Assembly (NCBI GenBank): GCA_040981125.1
Contig: JANRMQ010000013.1
Coordinates: forward strand, 53,438-117,437
Direction: 5' to 3'
DNA from: DASSBQ01 sp040981125
Lineage (GTDB): Bacteria > Nitrospirota > Nitrospiria > Nitrospirales > Nitrospiraceae
Length of the DNA: 64,000 nt
A program made the translations under genes and the position numbers. Below are positions 1-9,417 of the stretch, piece after piece; within the stretch, counting starts at the first letter, position 1, and every line of letters begins with the position of its first letter. The notes beneath the pieces were generated by a model, which was given only the letters and a program-made list of their open reading frames with translations, had not been told where the DNA came from and searched no databases.

Positions 1-258
1 GTCTCGGTCAAAGCGCTGATCAACGGCGCGGTCGCCGACACGAAGCTCTTACCCAGCGAGACCGTGCTGGGCAATCCGATCTGGCGAACCTTGGAGATCT
101 GCCATGCGATGAAATTGGAAGGCAGTAAAACGGGCGATGGGTTCAAGGTGGCGTCGGTCCGAATCCTTGACGCCAGTATGCTTCCTATGACGCTTCAGGG
201 TTTTGCGGGCGACTGCCTGATCAAAAAGGCGGTGGAGATCGCGCCGCTGGTGGACTGA
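1..258 (+). CDS. C-terminal part of an unrecognised protein (5' end outside window)
   Basis: The frame is open from the first base of the window and closes with TGA at 256-258, giving about 85 residues of a protein whose start lies upstream. The visible part contains the stretches LGNPIWRTLEICHAMKLEG and LQGFAGDCLIKKAVEIAPL. I see no signal peptide, membrane segment or catalytic motif and do not recognise the family. It is read as coding because the frame is long for its composition and no competing frame resembles a known protein. A convergent gene follows about 90 bases downstream. Confidence 0.55.
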   Translation, partial: VSVKALINGAVADTKLLPSETVLGNPIWRTLEICHAMKLEGSKTGDGFKVASVRILDASMLPMTLQGFAGDCLIKKAVEIAPLVD

Positions 259-349
259 CAGAAGAAAGTTGGAAGTTGGAACCTCGGAGTTCGAAGATTA
301 GCAATTCTGAGTTGGCGATGCGTTTGATTCTTACCTCAGAGCCTTCCGG

Positions 350-727
350 CTACGCGGCGCAGTCCGGGCATTGGGTCGGTTCCTGGTCCGCATCGCATTC
401 CTCGCTGGTCAGTGGAAAGAGTTGGCCGCAGTCCTCGCAATGGCGGACCTCAAAATAGGGTATTCCCTTGTCGTCAATTTCAGTCGGCAGTAGTAATTCG
501 AGCGGATCGTATCCGAGCACCGCGCCGTCGGCAAACTTGATAACGGCCAGGCGATCGTTAAAGACTTCGAACGTCGCTTCCTGCCCCTTGCGTTCCAAGA
601 TATGGCCGATAACCAAGACCGGTTGGCCCTTGCGCTTCGACCGCAAATCCTTCAAGGTCCGTTGCGCCGGTGCGGCGCAAGCGAATGGTCTGGTTTGACC
701 GCCTGTATCAGTTCCGACAATAGGCAT
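350..727 (-). CDS. Small protein with C-terminal zinc ribbon
   Basis: This 125-residue protein ends in a pair of Cys-x-x-Cys knuckles (HCEDC and CPDC, residues about 96-123) spaced as in a zinc ribbon, so it probably binds one zinc ion. The middle (VLVIGHILERKG, FEVFNDRLAVIKFADG) looks like a small beta-rich domain. The first 25 residues are poorly convincing and no Shine-Dalgarno sequence precedes the ATG, so a later start such as the TTG near 655 is possible. It is divergent from the thioredoxin-fold gene at 827. The function is unknown; cytoplasmic nucleic-acid or protein binding would fit but is only inference. Confidence 0.6.
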   Translation of the reverse strand: MPIVGTDTGGQTRPFACAAPAQRTLKDLRSKRKGQPVLVIGHILERKGQEATFEVFNDRLAVIKFADGAVLGYDPLELLLPTEIDDKGIPYFEVRHCEDCGQLFPLTSEECDADQEPTQCPDCAA

Positions 728-826
728 ACGATGAACGTCAGTGTGATAGGTGAAGGACCGGTTCAGTGATTTAACACAGCCGAAAAATTAGCGTCAAGGC
801 GTGATGCCACAGTGAAAGGGACATCC

Positions 827-1177
827 ATGGGACAGATCACCATTTACCAAAAGCCGACTTGCTCGACCTGTCGCCAGGCCGTCCAACTCCTCAAGGAAAG
901 CGGGAAGCCGTTTACCGCCGTCGATTATTACGAGCAGCCTTTCACCAAGACGCGACTGAAATCCCTGCTGAAGAAAGCCGGACTCTCGGCGAAGCAGGTG
1001 TTGCGCGCCAAAGAAGATCTGTACAAGGAACTCAAATTGTCCGAACGGGCTTTATCCGACGACGACTTGATAGATCTGATGGTCGAGCATCCGGATCTGA
1101 TCCAACGCCCCTTGGTCGAAAGCGGAGAGACCGCGATGCTGGCGAGGCCGGCCGACACGATCAAACGACTGCTGTAG
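827..1177 (+). CDS. ArsC/Spx-family thioredoxin-fold protein
   Basis: The 116-residue product begins GQITIYQKPTCSTCRQAV, the beta-alpha start of the glutaredoxin-like ArsC/Spx/YffB family with a CxxC motif at residues about 12-15. The length matches the family (110-120 residues), and the tail with RPLVESG resembles the RP-containing substrate loop of these proteins. The ATG at 827 is preferred to the GTG at 812 because a GAAAGGGA ribosome site lies just before it. Family members are arsenate reductases or redox regulators, and sequence alone does not decide. The gene is separate from the arsenic cluster 10 kb downstream, so a general thiol-redox role is at least as likely. Confidence 0.8.
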   Translation: MGQITIYQKPTCSTCRQAVQLLKESGKPFTAVDYYEQPFTKTRLKSLLKKAGLSAKQVLRAKEDLYKELKLSERALSDDDLIDLMVEHPDLIQRPLVESGETAMLARPADTIKRLL

Positions 1178-1194
1178 GGCGGAGCTGCGGCGAA

Positions 1195-1416
1195 ATGATC
1201 ATGGCTGCTATGGACCGGGCTTCGTTGATCGGCCGAGTGTTGCAACGACTGAACCTGCGTTTTCCATCTCTCTTTCTGTTGTTTGCCGGGCTCACCCTGG
1301 CCGATCTGCTGATCCCTGATGTGATTCCGTTTGCCGATGAGATCGGGCTTGCCTTGCTCACGCTCCTGTTCGGTCTATGGAAAGATCGGAAACGACCACC
1401 GACCCGCTCCGGATAG
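1195..1416 (+). CDS. DUF6116-like small membrane protein
   Basis: The 73-residue product has the pattern LRFPSLFLLFAGLTLADLLIPDVIPFADEIGLALLTLLFG followed in part by a basic tail WKDRKRP. It has two hydrophobic segments separated by an acidic loop with IPD and DE. This matches my memory of the DUF6116 family, small inner-membrane proteins of unknown function known mainly from proteobacteria. It starts 17 bases after the ArsC-like gene and is probably co-transcribed with it. The ATG at 1195 and the one at 1201 are both possible. Confidence 0.65.
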   Translation: MIMAAMDRASLIGRVLQRLNLRFPSLFLLFAGLTLADLLIPDVIPFADEIGLALLTLLFGLWKDRKRPPTRSG

Positions 1417-1427
1417 GAGAACCATGC

Positions 1428-1450
1428 GGTCGACCTCCGAGCGGTCGACC
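1428..1450. repeat. GGTCGACC repeat, possible hairpin between convergent genes
   Basis: The self-complementary octamer GGTCGACC occurs at 1428-1435 and again at 1443-1450, separated by seven bases, so the two copies can form an 8-bp stem. It lies exactly between the ends of the DUF6116-like gene and rnd, where a bidirectional terminator would be expected. No T-run follows, so termination is only a suggestion. Confidence 0.35.
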
Positions 1451-1462
1451 TACGGCCTTACC

Positions 1463-2662
1463 CTATGAAAGAAGGCGCCCCAATTCGATTTTTCCCGTGT
1501 CGGAACTGATCCACACCTTGATTTCTCCGGCCAACACCTCGAGCAACAAATCACCCGCCAACCGGCGGCGCCAGCCGCGGAGAATGGGAAGATCGGCTTC
1601 GCTCCGATCGGCTTTCATTTCGATCAAAGTCTGAAGGTCTCCGGTGGTCGCCAATAGCGTGGGTGCGATGTTGGCCTCGGCCGCGACGGCCTTCAGCACC
1701 GACTGAAGCAACTCCACCGTTCCCGTCGATTCCGGATCGACTTTCTTTTGCCGCGGCACATCGGGCCATTCAATCGAAGGCGACGTCATCGCCCGGTGAA
1801 TCAGGTCCACAATGACGCCGCCGTTCCGCTCAATCTCTCCTCCGTACATGCCGCGCACGCCTCGAAGTTGCTCGACGCTCCGCGGCGCTTGGCGGGCGAG
1901 TTGGAGCAGCACCTCGTCACGGGCCACCCGGCCGCGGGGGACGTTGCGCCGTCGCGCCTCCCCTTCCCGCCAGGACGCCAGTTCCCGCAGCACCGCGGCC
2001 GAGCGCGGCTTGAGATTGTCCCAGCCCCGAATCCGTTGATACCGCTCCAATGGATCACGGGCCTGAGATCCGACCGCTCCTTCGAGCCTGGCGAATTCCT
2101 CATCCACCCAATCGAGGCGTCCGAGGGCGCGCAAACGCCCGCGCAGGTGCTCATGGACCGGGATGAGAAATTGAACGTCCGCGAGAGCATAGATCATTTG
2201 CTCCTGTGTCAACGGCCGCTGGCTCCAGTTGGTGAACGTTTGGCCCTTATCCAACTTTACGCCTTGGACTCGTTGCACGAGGTTGGCATAGGCGGTCTGG
2301 GGCCCATATCCGACCATGGCCGCCGCAATTTGCGTATCAAAAAACGGTTTGGGGATCTGGCCCGCATGAGTCAGAAATAATTCCAAATCCTGCCGGCCCG
2401 CGTGCAAGACCTTCTCGACATGCCTATCGCAGATAAGCGACCAAAAGTCGGCCAGCGGCTCGCTCGCCTCCACCGCTTGAAAATCGATGACGGCGGCCAC
2501 GCCCTCGGCCGCCACCTGAATGAGTTCCAGTCGCGGGGCGAACCGATCTTCCCCGACGAATTCCGTGTCGATTGCGATGCGATCGCACCCCTTCAGTTGT
2601 GTCAGGAAGTCCGCCAGGTCCGACGGTGAAGCAACGTATCGGTTCGAACGGTCGATATCCAC
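1463..2662 (-). CDS. rnd: Ribonuclease D
   Basis: The 399-residue protein has the three DEDD exonuclease motifs. Exo I is IAIDTEFVGED near residue 32, Exo II has the Asp in VLHAGRQDLELFL near 90, and Exo III is YALADVQFLIPVHEHL near 160. An HRDC domain follows (about 205-285), as in RNase D. The family trims the 3' ends of tRNA precursors and other stable RNAs in the cytoplasm. The gene begins 3 bases after the stop of the J-domain gene upstream on the same strand, so the two are likely one transcript. Length and motif order are normal. Confidence 0.92.
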   Translation of the reverse strand: MDIDRSNRYVASPSDLADFLTQLKGCDRIAIDTEFVGEDRFAPRLELIQVAAEGVAAVIDFQAVEASEPLADFWSLICDRHVEKVLHAGRQDLELFLTHAGQIPKPFFDTQIAAAMVGYGPQTAYANLVQRVQGVKLDKGQTFTNWSQRPLTQEQMIYALADVQFLIPVHEHLRGRLRALGRLDWVDEEFARLEGAVGSQARDPLERYQRIRGWDNLKPRSAAVLRELASWREGEARRRNVPRGRVARDEVLLQLARQAPRSVEQLRGVRGMYGGEIERNGGVIVDLIHRAMTSPSIEWPDVPRQKKVDPESTGTVELLQSVLKAVAAEANIAPTLLATTGDLQTLIEMKADRSEADLPILRGWRRRLAGDLLLEVLAGEIKVWISSDTGKIELGRLLS

Positions 2663-2664
2663 TA

Positions 2665-3324
2665 TTACTCGGTAGGACGATATTCGGCGCCCCGCGAAAA
2701 CGGCGGCTCCGTATTGCTTAAACTGAGATATTCTTTGAGAAACTGATAGGCGGCGATGATCCGCCGGAGTTCGGGCTCCGAGCTGCGGTCCCCGTTTCTC
2801 GCGTCGGGATGCAGTTCCTTGGCACGATGCCGAAAGGCCGTGGTGACTTCCATCAGGGAGGTTCCGAATTCCAGTCCAAGGATGTCATAGGCGTCACCGG
2901 CGTTGTTCACCTCAGGAACCGGTCCGGCGGGATCCGTCGAGCCGCCGGCGGCCTTCAGAAAATCTGCGAGGTTCATACCCCGACGGCGCCGGCGAGGGCG
3001 TTCCCGGACCTCGCTGTCCAGATCGTCCCAGCGATCTTCCACGAATTCCAACCTGGATTCCAGGCGGATAGCGCCGGAAATGTCGATCACATGGGCCAAT
3101 TCATCCTCGATAAGCTTGAGCGACCGATCAATTTCTTCGAGTCCTTGCTCGATGCGGAAAAAGCTGTCGACCCGCTCCTGCATCATGTAATCAACGGCGA
3201 AGTCAAGGCTATCCACCGTCTTCGCACGCAGCAATTCGATCCGACGCCGCATGCCGGCTTGATACTTGGAGAGACGAGCGGAGGAAAACGGCACCGATTC
3301 TCCATCCAAAATAGGGCATGACAC
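2665..3324 (-). CDS. J-domain protein with N-terminal helical region
   Basis: The C-terminal third (residues about 143-200) is a J domain: AYDILGLEFGTSLMEV, then AFRHRAKELHPDARNG with the HPD tripeptide that stimulates DnaK ATPase, then IIAAYQFLKEYL. The first 140 residues are charged and helical with a basic stretch (RERPRRRRRG). This is not a classical DnaJ because the G/F and zinc regions are absent, so it is a specialised DnaK co-chaperone. It sits directly upstream of rnd in the same orientation, which hints at, but does not prove, a link to RNA processing. Confidence 0.82.
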   Translation of the reverse strand: MSCPILDGESVPFSSARLSKYQAGMRRRIELLRAKTVDSLDFAVDYMMQERVDSFFRIEQGLEEIDRSLKLIEDELAHVIDISGAIRLESRLEFVEDRWDDLDSEVRERPRRRRRGMNLADFLKAAGGSTDPAGPVPEVNNAGDAYDILGLEFGTSLMEVTTAFRHRAKELHPDARNGDRSSEPELRRIIAAYQFLKEYLSLSNTEPPFSRGAEYRPTE

Positions 3325-3498
3325 CAGCTGTCACGCGTACTCCCGGCATCTTAGCATAACCGTCCGGTCAGGTTAACCTCAGACGCGCTCGTTTCCGCAT
3401 GATCCTCCCGATTCCGGCCTTCCGGCTTTATAGCGCGGCAGGTGAATCAACACTGCGCTTCGGTAGTTGGAAGGGCTCATGATTCGAGGCAAGACAAC

Positions 3499-5037
3499 TC
3501 AGACCGGTTCGTTTCTGGCGGGATCCTCTCCGACTTTGGCTTTGCGGCGCGCGACGCCGGTTTCTCTGGCCGCTCCTGCGACCGCTTTCGCCACGCGGGG
3601 AACGACCTCCTTATCGAAGAGGCTGGGAATAATATAGTCCTCGCTCAAGGCCGTTTCCGGCACAACGTCCGCAATCGCCTGGGCCGCCGCAAGCTTCATG
3701 GCTTCGTTGATTTCCTTCGCCTGAACATCAAGCGCCCCCCGGAAGATACCGGGGAAAGCGAGCGCATTATTGATCTGATTGGGGAAATCCGAGCGCCCGG
3801 TGGCAAAAATCCGCGAGTACTGATCGCCCACTTTGGGATCGATTTCGGGATCCGGATTGGCCATAGCGAAGACGATGCGGTCCGGCGCCATCAATTCCAA
3901 ATCCTCGACGCCGAGGATATTACCGGCTGAGACTCCAATGAACACATCCGCTCCTTTCAGAGCATCGCGCAAGGTGCCGCGCGACTGGCCGCGTCTGAAA
4001 CAGGCGCGCAAATCCGTGCGATAGGGGCGCAGCTCATCGCCATCCCCCATGAGGACGATCCCTTCCTTATCGCATCCGATGAGATGGGAGATGCCGGCGG
4101 CAAGTAGAATGCGGCAGCAGGCGGTGCCGGCCGCCCCCAACCCGTTGACGACTACCCGGACATCGCCGATCGATCGCTTGATCACCTTCAACGCGTTGGT
4201 CAGGGCGGCCAACAAGACGACCGCCGTCCCGTGTTGATCATCGTGCATGACGGGAATATCCAGACACCGTTTCAATTCTCGTTCGATCGTAAAGCAGCGG
4301 GGGGCGCTGATGTCCTCGAGATGGATGGCGCCGAAGCCCGGCGCGATCGCCCGGACGATACGGACGATTTCATCCTGATCCCGGGTGCCAAGACAGAGCG
4401 GCCAGGCATCGATGCCGGCGAACTCCTTCAACAGCATCACTTTTCCTTCCATCACCGGCAGCGCCGCTTCCGGCCCCAGATCTCCCAGCCCCAGCACCGC
4501 GGAGCCATCGGTCACTACCGCCACGCTGTTGCTCTTAATCGTAAAGGCATAGGCTTTGGCCGGATCAGCGGCTATCGCTTGCGATACCCGGCCGACGCCG
4601 GGTGTATACACCATCGACAGGACGTTCCGGGTTGTCACGGGAACGCGGCTTTGCACACGAATCTTTCCGCCCAGGTGGAGTAAAAAAATCCGATCCGAGG
4701 CCGATAGGACGGTCACGTCCGGAAGGCTGCCTAGTCGCTGGACGACCCGGTCGCCGTGCGGCTCATTTTGCACATCGAACGTGACATCGCGGATCATCCA
4801 GTCGGCGTTGGCCGACACAATATCGACCGCTCCGAGATTGGCGCCTTCTTCGGCAAGCAAGGCCGCGACCTTCGCGAACATGCCGGGTTTATTGGCTAAC
4901 GCCAGCCTGGCGGTCAGCCGGTAATTGGAATAGGGGCCGGTATCGTCGCTTGTCATGTCAGCATCCGCAGAATAGTCATTGTTACCTATCAGCTTACCAC
5001 AAAGCCCCGCCCTGAGAGCGTTCGACTTCGAAGTCAT
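3499..5037 (-). CDS. NAD-dependent malic enzyme with N-terminal ACT domain
   Basis: Residues about 40-110 form an ACT regulatory domain (YRLTARLALANKPGMFAKVA). The malic enzyme core follows, with YTPGVGRVSQAIA, the Lys region FTIKSNSVAVVTDGSAVLG, the metal-binding block HLEDISAPRCF and MHDDQHGTAVV, and a nucleotide fold VVVNGLGAAGTACCR. The enzyme converts malate to pyruvate and CO2 with NAD(P) in the cytoplasm. An internal ATG at 4956 (MTSDDTGPYSN) would remove 27 residues that look unlike the family and may be the true start. An ACT domain at this position suggests control by a small ligand. It is divergent from the DUF255 fusion gene. Confidence 0.9.
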   Translation of the reverse strand: MTSKSNALRAGLCGKLIGNNDYSADADMTSDDTGPYSNYRLTARLALANKPGMFAKVAALLAEEGANLGAVDIVSANADWMIRDVTFDVQNEPHGDRVVQRLGSLPDVTVLSASDRIFLLHLGGKIRVQSRVPVTTRNVLSMVYTPGVGRVSQAIAADPAKAYAFTIKSNSVAVVTDGSAVLGLGDLGPEAALPVMEGKVMLLKEFAGIDAWPLCLGTRDQDEIVRIVRAIAPGFGAIHLEDISAPRCFTIERELKRCLDIPVMHDDQHGTAVVLLAALTNALKVIKRSIGDVRVVVNGLGAAGTACCRILLAAGISHLIGCDKEGIVLMGDGDELRPYRTDLRACFRRGQSRGTLRDALKGADVFIGVSAGNILGVEDLELMAPDRIVFAMANPDPEIDPKVGDQYSRIFATGRSDFPNQINNALAFPGIFRGALDVQAKEINEAMKLAAAQAIADVVPETALSEDYIIPSLFDKEVVPRVAKAVAGAARETGVARRKAKVGEDPARNEPV

Positions 5038-5099
5038 TCGTTGAGTGCTGAGTTATGCGGCACATTGACCGTCCGAGAAGCACCATGTTACGGTGCCTC

Positions 5100-8000
5100 A
5101 TGTCCACAGAACACCGCAGCACCCGCGCTCCCAATCGGCTCATTCACGAGACGAGCCCATACCTGCGCCAGCATGCCTACAATCCCGTCCAATGGTATCC
5201 CTGGGGCAAGGAAGCTTTGATTCGCTCCAAAGAATCGGATCGGCCGATTCTCCTGTCGATCGGCTATTCCTCCTGCCATTGGTGCCACGTCATGGAACGC
5301 GAATCCTTCGAGAATGAGCGGATCGCGCAGCTCATGAATGACCATTTCATTTGCGTGAAGGTGGATCGGGAAGAACGGCCCGATCTGGATGAGATTTACA
5401 TGCAGGCCACGCTGGCCATGAACGGCGGCCAAGGCGGGTGGCCGATGACGGTGTTTTTGACTCCCGATCAGGAACCGATCTTTGCCGGGACCTATTTCCC
5501 GCCGGAAGACAAGTATGGCCGGCCGGGGTTCCCCACGGTGCTGAAAAAGATCTCGGAATTCTGGCACAAAGATCGTGACGGTTTGATCAAGCAAGCGGCT
5601 CATGTGACCAGCCGGCTTAAGGAAGGTTTGCGGACTCCCTCTCCCACGTCGGTCGGCGAGGCGGAGCTGCTGGCGGCCGTCTCGCAGTATGCCGAAGATT
5701 TTGATGCCCGATACGGCGGGTTCGGCGGCGCGCCTAAATTTCCCCCGGCCACCGGTCTGTCGCTTCTCCTCCGTTGTTACGACCGGACAAAAGACGCGCA
5801 CACATTGACGATGGTCCGTAAAACGCTGGACGCCATGGCGGCCGGCGGCATGTACGATCAACTTGGAGGCGGGTTCGCCCGTTACTCCACGGACGAGCGC
5901 TGGCTGGTCCCGCATTTCGAAAAGATGCTGTACGACAATGCCCTCCTGGCGCGGACCTACGTTGAAGCCTTTCAGGTCACCCAGGACCCGGAGTACCGGC
6001 GCATTGCCGCCGAGACATTGGATTATATTGTGCGGGAGATGACGTCGGCGGAAGGCGGCTTTTATTCCGCGACCGACGCCGACTCGGAAGGAGTCGAGGG
6101 AAAATTCTTCGTTTGGACGCCGGAACAGATCCACGCGGCCCTTCCGAACGGGGACGACGCCGCCCGCTTCTGCGCTTTCTACGACATCACGGCTGCAGGC
6201 AATTGGGAACATACCAATGTCTTAAACCGGCCGAAGAGTTATGCAGAGGTCGCGGGAGCGCTTGGCATCACCGAAGAAGCCTTGCGTGAGTCTATCGAAA
6301 GATCCCGACCGATCCTGTACGCCGCCCGAGCAGCCCGAGTGCCGCCCGGACTGGACGACAAGATCATCACCGCCTGGAACGGCATGATGATCAGCGCAAT
6401 GGCCGAAGCGGGGCGGGTCTTCCGTGAGCCGCGCTATACGGCCGCCGCCAAGGGCGCCGCCGACTTCCTTCTCAGTACCTTGACCCGCCCGGACGGAGGA
6501 CTCCTTCGCACCTATCGAGAGGGTACCGCGCATCTTGACGCCTACCTCGAAGACTATGCGTACTTCGCCGAGGCGCTGGTCGATCTGTACGAGAGCGGAG
6601 CAGACGAGCGCTATCTGATGGAATCGGCGCGCCTGGCCGACCGCATGATTCGCGACTTCGCAGACGAGCAGCACGGCGGCTTCTTCACCACCGCGCGCCA
6701 GCACGAAACCTTGATCATTCGAAGCCGCGAAGGACCGGATGGGGCCACGCCGAGCGGCAATGCCGTCGCCGCATCGGTCTTGGCCAGATTGGCGGCCCAT
6801 TTCGATCGTCAGGATTGGAGAGATCAGGCCACGGCGGCAGTCCGCGCTTATGGAAAGCAACTGACCCGTTACCCGCGCGCATTTGCCAAGAGTCTGGCCG
6901 TGGTGGATTTCTTGACCGCCGGACCGGTTGAGCTCGCGTTCGTCGGCGCATCCGACGATGCGGGCTTGCGCGCGCTGACAGAAGCCGTCAGCCGGCAGTA
7001 TCTGCCTAACCGTATTATTGCTTCGATTGATCCGTCCAACAGCGTGACGGATCACCCGCTGCTCCAGGGCAAGAGCCTGGTTCATGGCAACGCGGCCCTC
7101 TATATCTGCCGGAATTTCTCCTGCCGTCAACCCATCACGGATGCAGCGGCGGTGCCTGACGCCTTGCGGTCTCACGCCATCAAAGAAGACCCGGCAGACT
7201 CGCTGGAACCGGCTGTGCTGAGTGGACGGCACCTCCCGGGGGCCGCCACGATCCAGGGGACAGCCCGCTATGCCGGACGGAAGATCGCGTCGGCCTCACC
7301 TGAGCTGGCGCAAGGATTTACGACATGGGGCAGAACCGGATTGACCGGCAGCAGACTTGGCTTCGGGACCTATCGGGTCGCTGCCGAAGACGCCGCTCAT
7401 CGCGAAGCCTTGAGCCAGGCCCTCCGCGAGGGGTGCAATGTCATCGACACCTCCACTAATTATATGGACGGTGAGAGCGAACGTCTGGTCGGATCGGTGC
7501 TGGCCGAACTCGTCACATCCGGCGATCTCACGCGTGAAGAAGTCATCGTTGTCTCGAAGATCGGGTATGTGCAAGGGCACAATCTCGCCCAGGCGCAAGC
7601 GCGGGAGAAGGCCGGCAAACCCTATCCCGACATGGTCAAATACGGCGAGGGAATCTGGCATTGTCTGCATCCGGAGTTTCTCGCGGACCAGCTCACTGCC
7701 GGTCTCGACCGTTTAGGATTGGACACGCTCGATGTGTGCCTCCTGCATAATCCGGAATACTTTCTCTCGCAGGGCAAGATGAACGGCAAAGACCAGCTCG
7801 CTTCCCGGCGCGACGAATTTTACCGGCGGCTCAGGCAGGCCTTTCAGTACTTGGAGTCACAGGCCGCAGCCGGGCGGCTTCGCTGGTATGGCGTCTCCTC
7901 CAATACGGTCGGTGCGGCCGCCGACGACCCGGAAGCGACTTCGTTATCCCGCATGGTGGACGCGGCAAAGGAAGCAGCCGGCCCAGGCGGGTCGCACCAT

Positions 8001-8774
8001 TTTGCGGTGTTGCAATGTCCCATGAACCTCTATGAATCGGGCCCTCTTTTGATTGCAAATACAGGAACCGCTGGCAGAAGCACACCGCTCGCCATGGCCC
8101 AACAGGAAGAGTTGGCCGTCTTGGTGAACCGACCTCTCAATGCCATGCCCGGGCGCGGCGGCGGGATGATGCGGCTGGCCGACGTGCCGGTGGAAGCGCC
8201 GGCCGTCGCCTTCGATGATCAACGCGCGCGCGTCGCCAAGCTGGAAGAGGAGTATCGTCGCGAGATCGCGCCCGCCGTCCAGCATAGCGGGCAAGGAATG
8301 CTGCCGGCCGATTTCTTCAATTGGGCCGAGGAGCTGGCCAAGATACGGGGGCAAGTCCAAGGCCTGGAACATTGGGAGCAGATCGAACATCACATGATCG
8401 CGCCCCACGTCAATCAAGTGCTGCGGGCGCTGAGTCAAATGCTGACCGGCCAAACCGCTGAGCGATGGGAAACGTGGCGTGATGCTTACGTCCCCGAATT
8501 GCTGAGTCTCTTGAAAGAGGTGCGTCGCGAAGCCTCCGAGCGGAGCAGGGTCAAGAGCGCGGCGCTGGAACAGCGTCTCGATCCCCTGCTGCCGGCGCAT
8601 CGACGAGCCGAGTCCTTGTCGCGCAAAGCGCTGTGGGTGCTCACAAGCACGCCGGGCGTTACCTGCGTCTTGAACGGGATGCGGTCCGTCCCGTACGTCA
8701 ACGATTCGCTCCACATCCTGCGATGGGAACCGCTGAGCGATCCGCCGGCTGTCTTTCGAACTTTCGCCTCGTAA
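5100..8774 (+). CDS. DUF255 (YyaL/Spata20) thioredoxin protein fused to aldo/keto reductase
   Basis: One uninterrupted frame encodes two proteins. Residues about 1-165 are the DUF255 thioredoxin-like domain (HETSPYLRQHAYNPVQWY, then SCHWCHVM), and residues about 190-700 are its alpha/alpha-barrel glycosidase-like region (FGGAPKFPP, VPHFEKMLYDNALL). From about residue 745 an aldo/keto reductase follows, opening TTWGRTGLTGSRLGFGTYR. All four reductase catalytic residues are visible: Asp and Tyr in IDTSTNYMDG, Lys in VVSKIGY and His in CLLHNPEY. ATG 5100 is chosen because MSTEHRS leads directly into the usual DUF255 beginning; an upstream ATG at 5055 is possible. The substrate of either half is unknown, and the fusion implies they act together in the cytoplasm. 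Confidence 0.88.
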   Translation: MSTEHRSTRAPNRLIHETSPYLRQHAYNPVQWYPWGKEALIRSKESDRPILLSIGYSSCHWCHVMERESFENERIAQLMNDHFICVKVDREERPDLDEIYMQATLAMNGGQGGWPMTVFLTPDQEPIFAGTYFPPEDKYGRPGFPTVLKKISEFWHKDRDGLIKQAAHVTSRLKEGLRTPSPTSVGEAELLAAVSQYAEDFDARYGGFGGAPKFPPATGLSLLLRCYDRTKDAHTLTMVRKTLDAMAAGGMYDQLGGGFARYSTDERWLVPHFEKMLYDNALLARTYVEAFQVTQDPEYRRIAAETLDYIVREMTSAEGGFYSATDADSEGVEGKFFVWTPEQIHAALPNGDDAARFCAFYDITAAGNWEHTNVLNRPKSYAEVAGALGITEEALRESIERSRPILYAARAARVPPGLDDKIITAWNGMMISAMAEAGRVFREPRYTAAAKGAADFLLSTLTRPDGGLLRTYREGTAHLDAYLEDYAYFAEALVDLYESGADERYLMESARLADRMIRDFADEQHGGFFTTARQHETLIIRSREGPDGATPSGNAVAASVLARLAAHFDRQDWRDQATAAVRAYGKQLTRYPRAFAKSLAVVDFLTAGPVELAFVGASDDAGLRALTEAVSRQYLPNRIIASIDPSNSVTDHPLLQGKSLVHGNAALYICRNFSCRQPITDAAAVPDALRSHAIKEDPADSLEPAVLSGRHLPGAATIQGTARYAGRKIASASPELAQGFTTWGRTGLTGSRLGFGTYRVAAEDAAHREALSQALREGCNVIDTSTNYMDGESERLVGSVLAELVTSGDLTREEVIVVSKIGYVQGHNLAQAQAREKAGKPYPDMVKYGEGIWHCLHPEFLADQLTAGLDRLGLDTLDVCLLHNPEYFLSQGKMNGKDQLASRRDEFYRRLRQAFQYLESQAAAGRLRWYGVSSNTVGAAADDPEATSLSRMVDAAKEAAGPGGSHHFAVLQCPMNLYESGPLLIANTGTAGRSTPLAMAQQEELAVLVNRPLNAMPGRGGGMMRLADVPVEAPAVAFDDQRARVAKLEEEYRREIAPAVQHSGQGMLPADFFNWAEELAKIRGQVQGLEHWEQIEHHMIAPHVNQVLRALSQMLTGQTAERWETWRDAYVPELLSLLKEVRREASERSRVKSAALEQRLDPLLPAHRRAESLSRKALWVLTSTPGVTCVLNGMRSVPYVNDSLHILRWEPLSDPPAVFRTFAS

Positions 8775-8841
8775 ATGGACTTGCCTCATCCGGCATAATT
8801 GATTATTCTCTCCCGCAATCTGTCAATGGAGGTTTTGCGTG

Positions 8842-9417
8842 ATGCATCGGATCCGAATCCGTAACGTGGGCTTTTTCATGGCGGTGGCGCTGCTGGCCGC
8901 CACCGGTTGCGCCGGCCGAAGCGGCACCAGCGGCGGAGAGACCTCCGAACCCAAACCCATGGCGGTCGAAGAGGTAGCGCCCGCCGCCGTCAAGGAAGTT
9001 CCCCCTCCCCCGCCCGATAACGAGCCGCCTCCACCGCTGCGATCGGTCGAGATGGCGGCGCGCAACTCCACCGGCACGCAGAACATCCCGTTCCCCGACG
9101 TGCTGTTTGATTTCGACCAGTACGTCCTGCGCGATGACGCGCTCACCACGGTCGAGGAAAATGCCAAGCGGCTGAAGGCCAATGGCATCACACGCATCGT
9201 ACTCGAAGGCCGCACGGACGAAATTGGGACGGTGGAATACAATCTGGTGCTCGGTGAACGTCGAGCGCGGGGCGTGCAGCATTACCTCGAAAACCTGGGC
9301 CTTGAAGCGTTACAGATCGAAGTGACGAGTTTCGGGAAAGATCGGCCTCTCTGTCTCCAGCACAATACCGACTGCTGGCAGAAGAATCGCAGCGTGCATT
9401 TTGTCGTAAAAGACTGA
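8842..9417 (+). CDS. OmpA-family lipoprotein (Pal-like)
   Basis: A type II signal peptide ends in the lipobox AATGC at about residues 20-24, so the mature protein would be a lipoprotein. A proline-rich linker (PPPPPDNEPPPP) leads into an OmpA-like peptidoglycan-binding domain with VLFDFDQYVLRDDA, LEGRTDEIGTVEYNLVLGERRA and the family's arginine position. This is the layout of Pal, which ties the outer membrane to peptidoglycan. No tol genes are nearby, so it may be an extra Pal paralogue. A GGAGG site precedes overlapping GTG (8839) and ATG (8842) starts. Confidence 0.83.
   Translation: MHRIRIRNVGFFMAVALLAATGCAGRSGTSGGETSEPKPMAVEEVAPAAVKEVPPPPPDNEPPPPLRSVEMAARNSTGTQNIPFPDVLFDFDQYVLRDDALTTVEENAKRLKANGITRIVLEGRTDEIGTVEYNLVLGERRARGVQHYLENLGLEALQIEVTSFGKDRPLCLQHNTDCWQKNRSVHFVVKD

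Noticed and set aside
827..1177. The ArsC/Spx-like gene as part of the arsenic cluster
   Set aside because: It lies 10 kb away, the cluster has its own unrelated ArsC, and the family includes non-arsenate members.
1428..1450. GGTCGACC pair as a definite terminator
   Set aside because: No T-run follows, so it was kept only as a possible hairpin.
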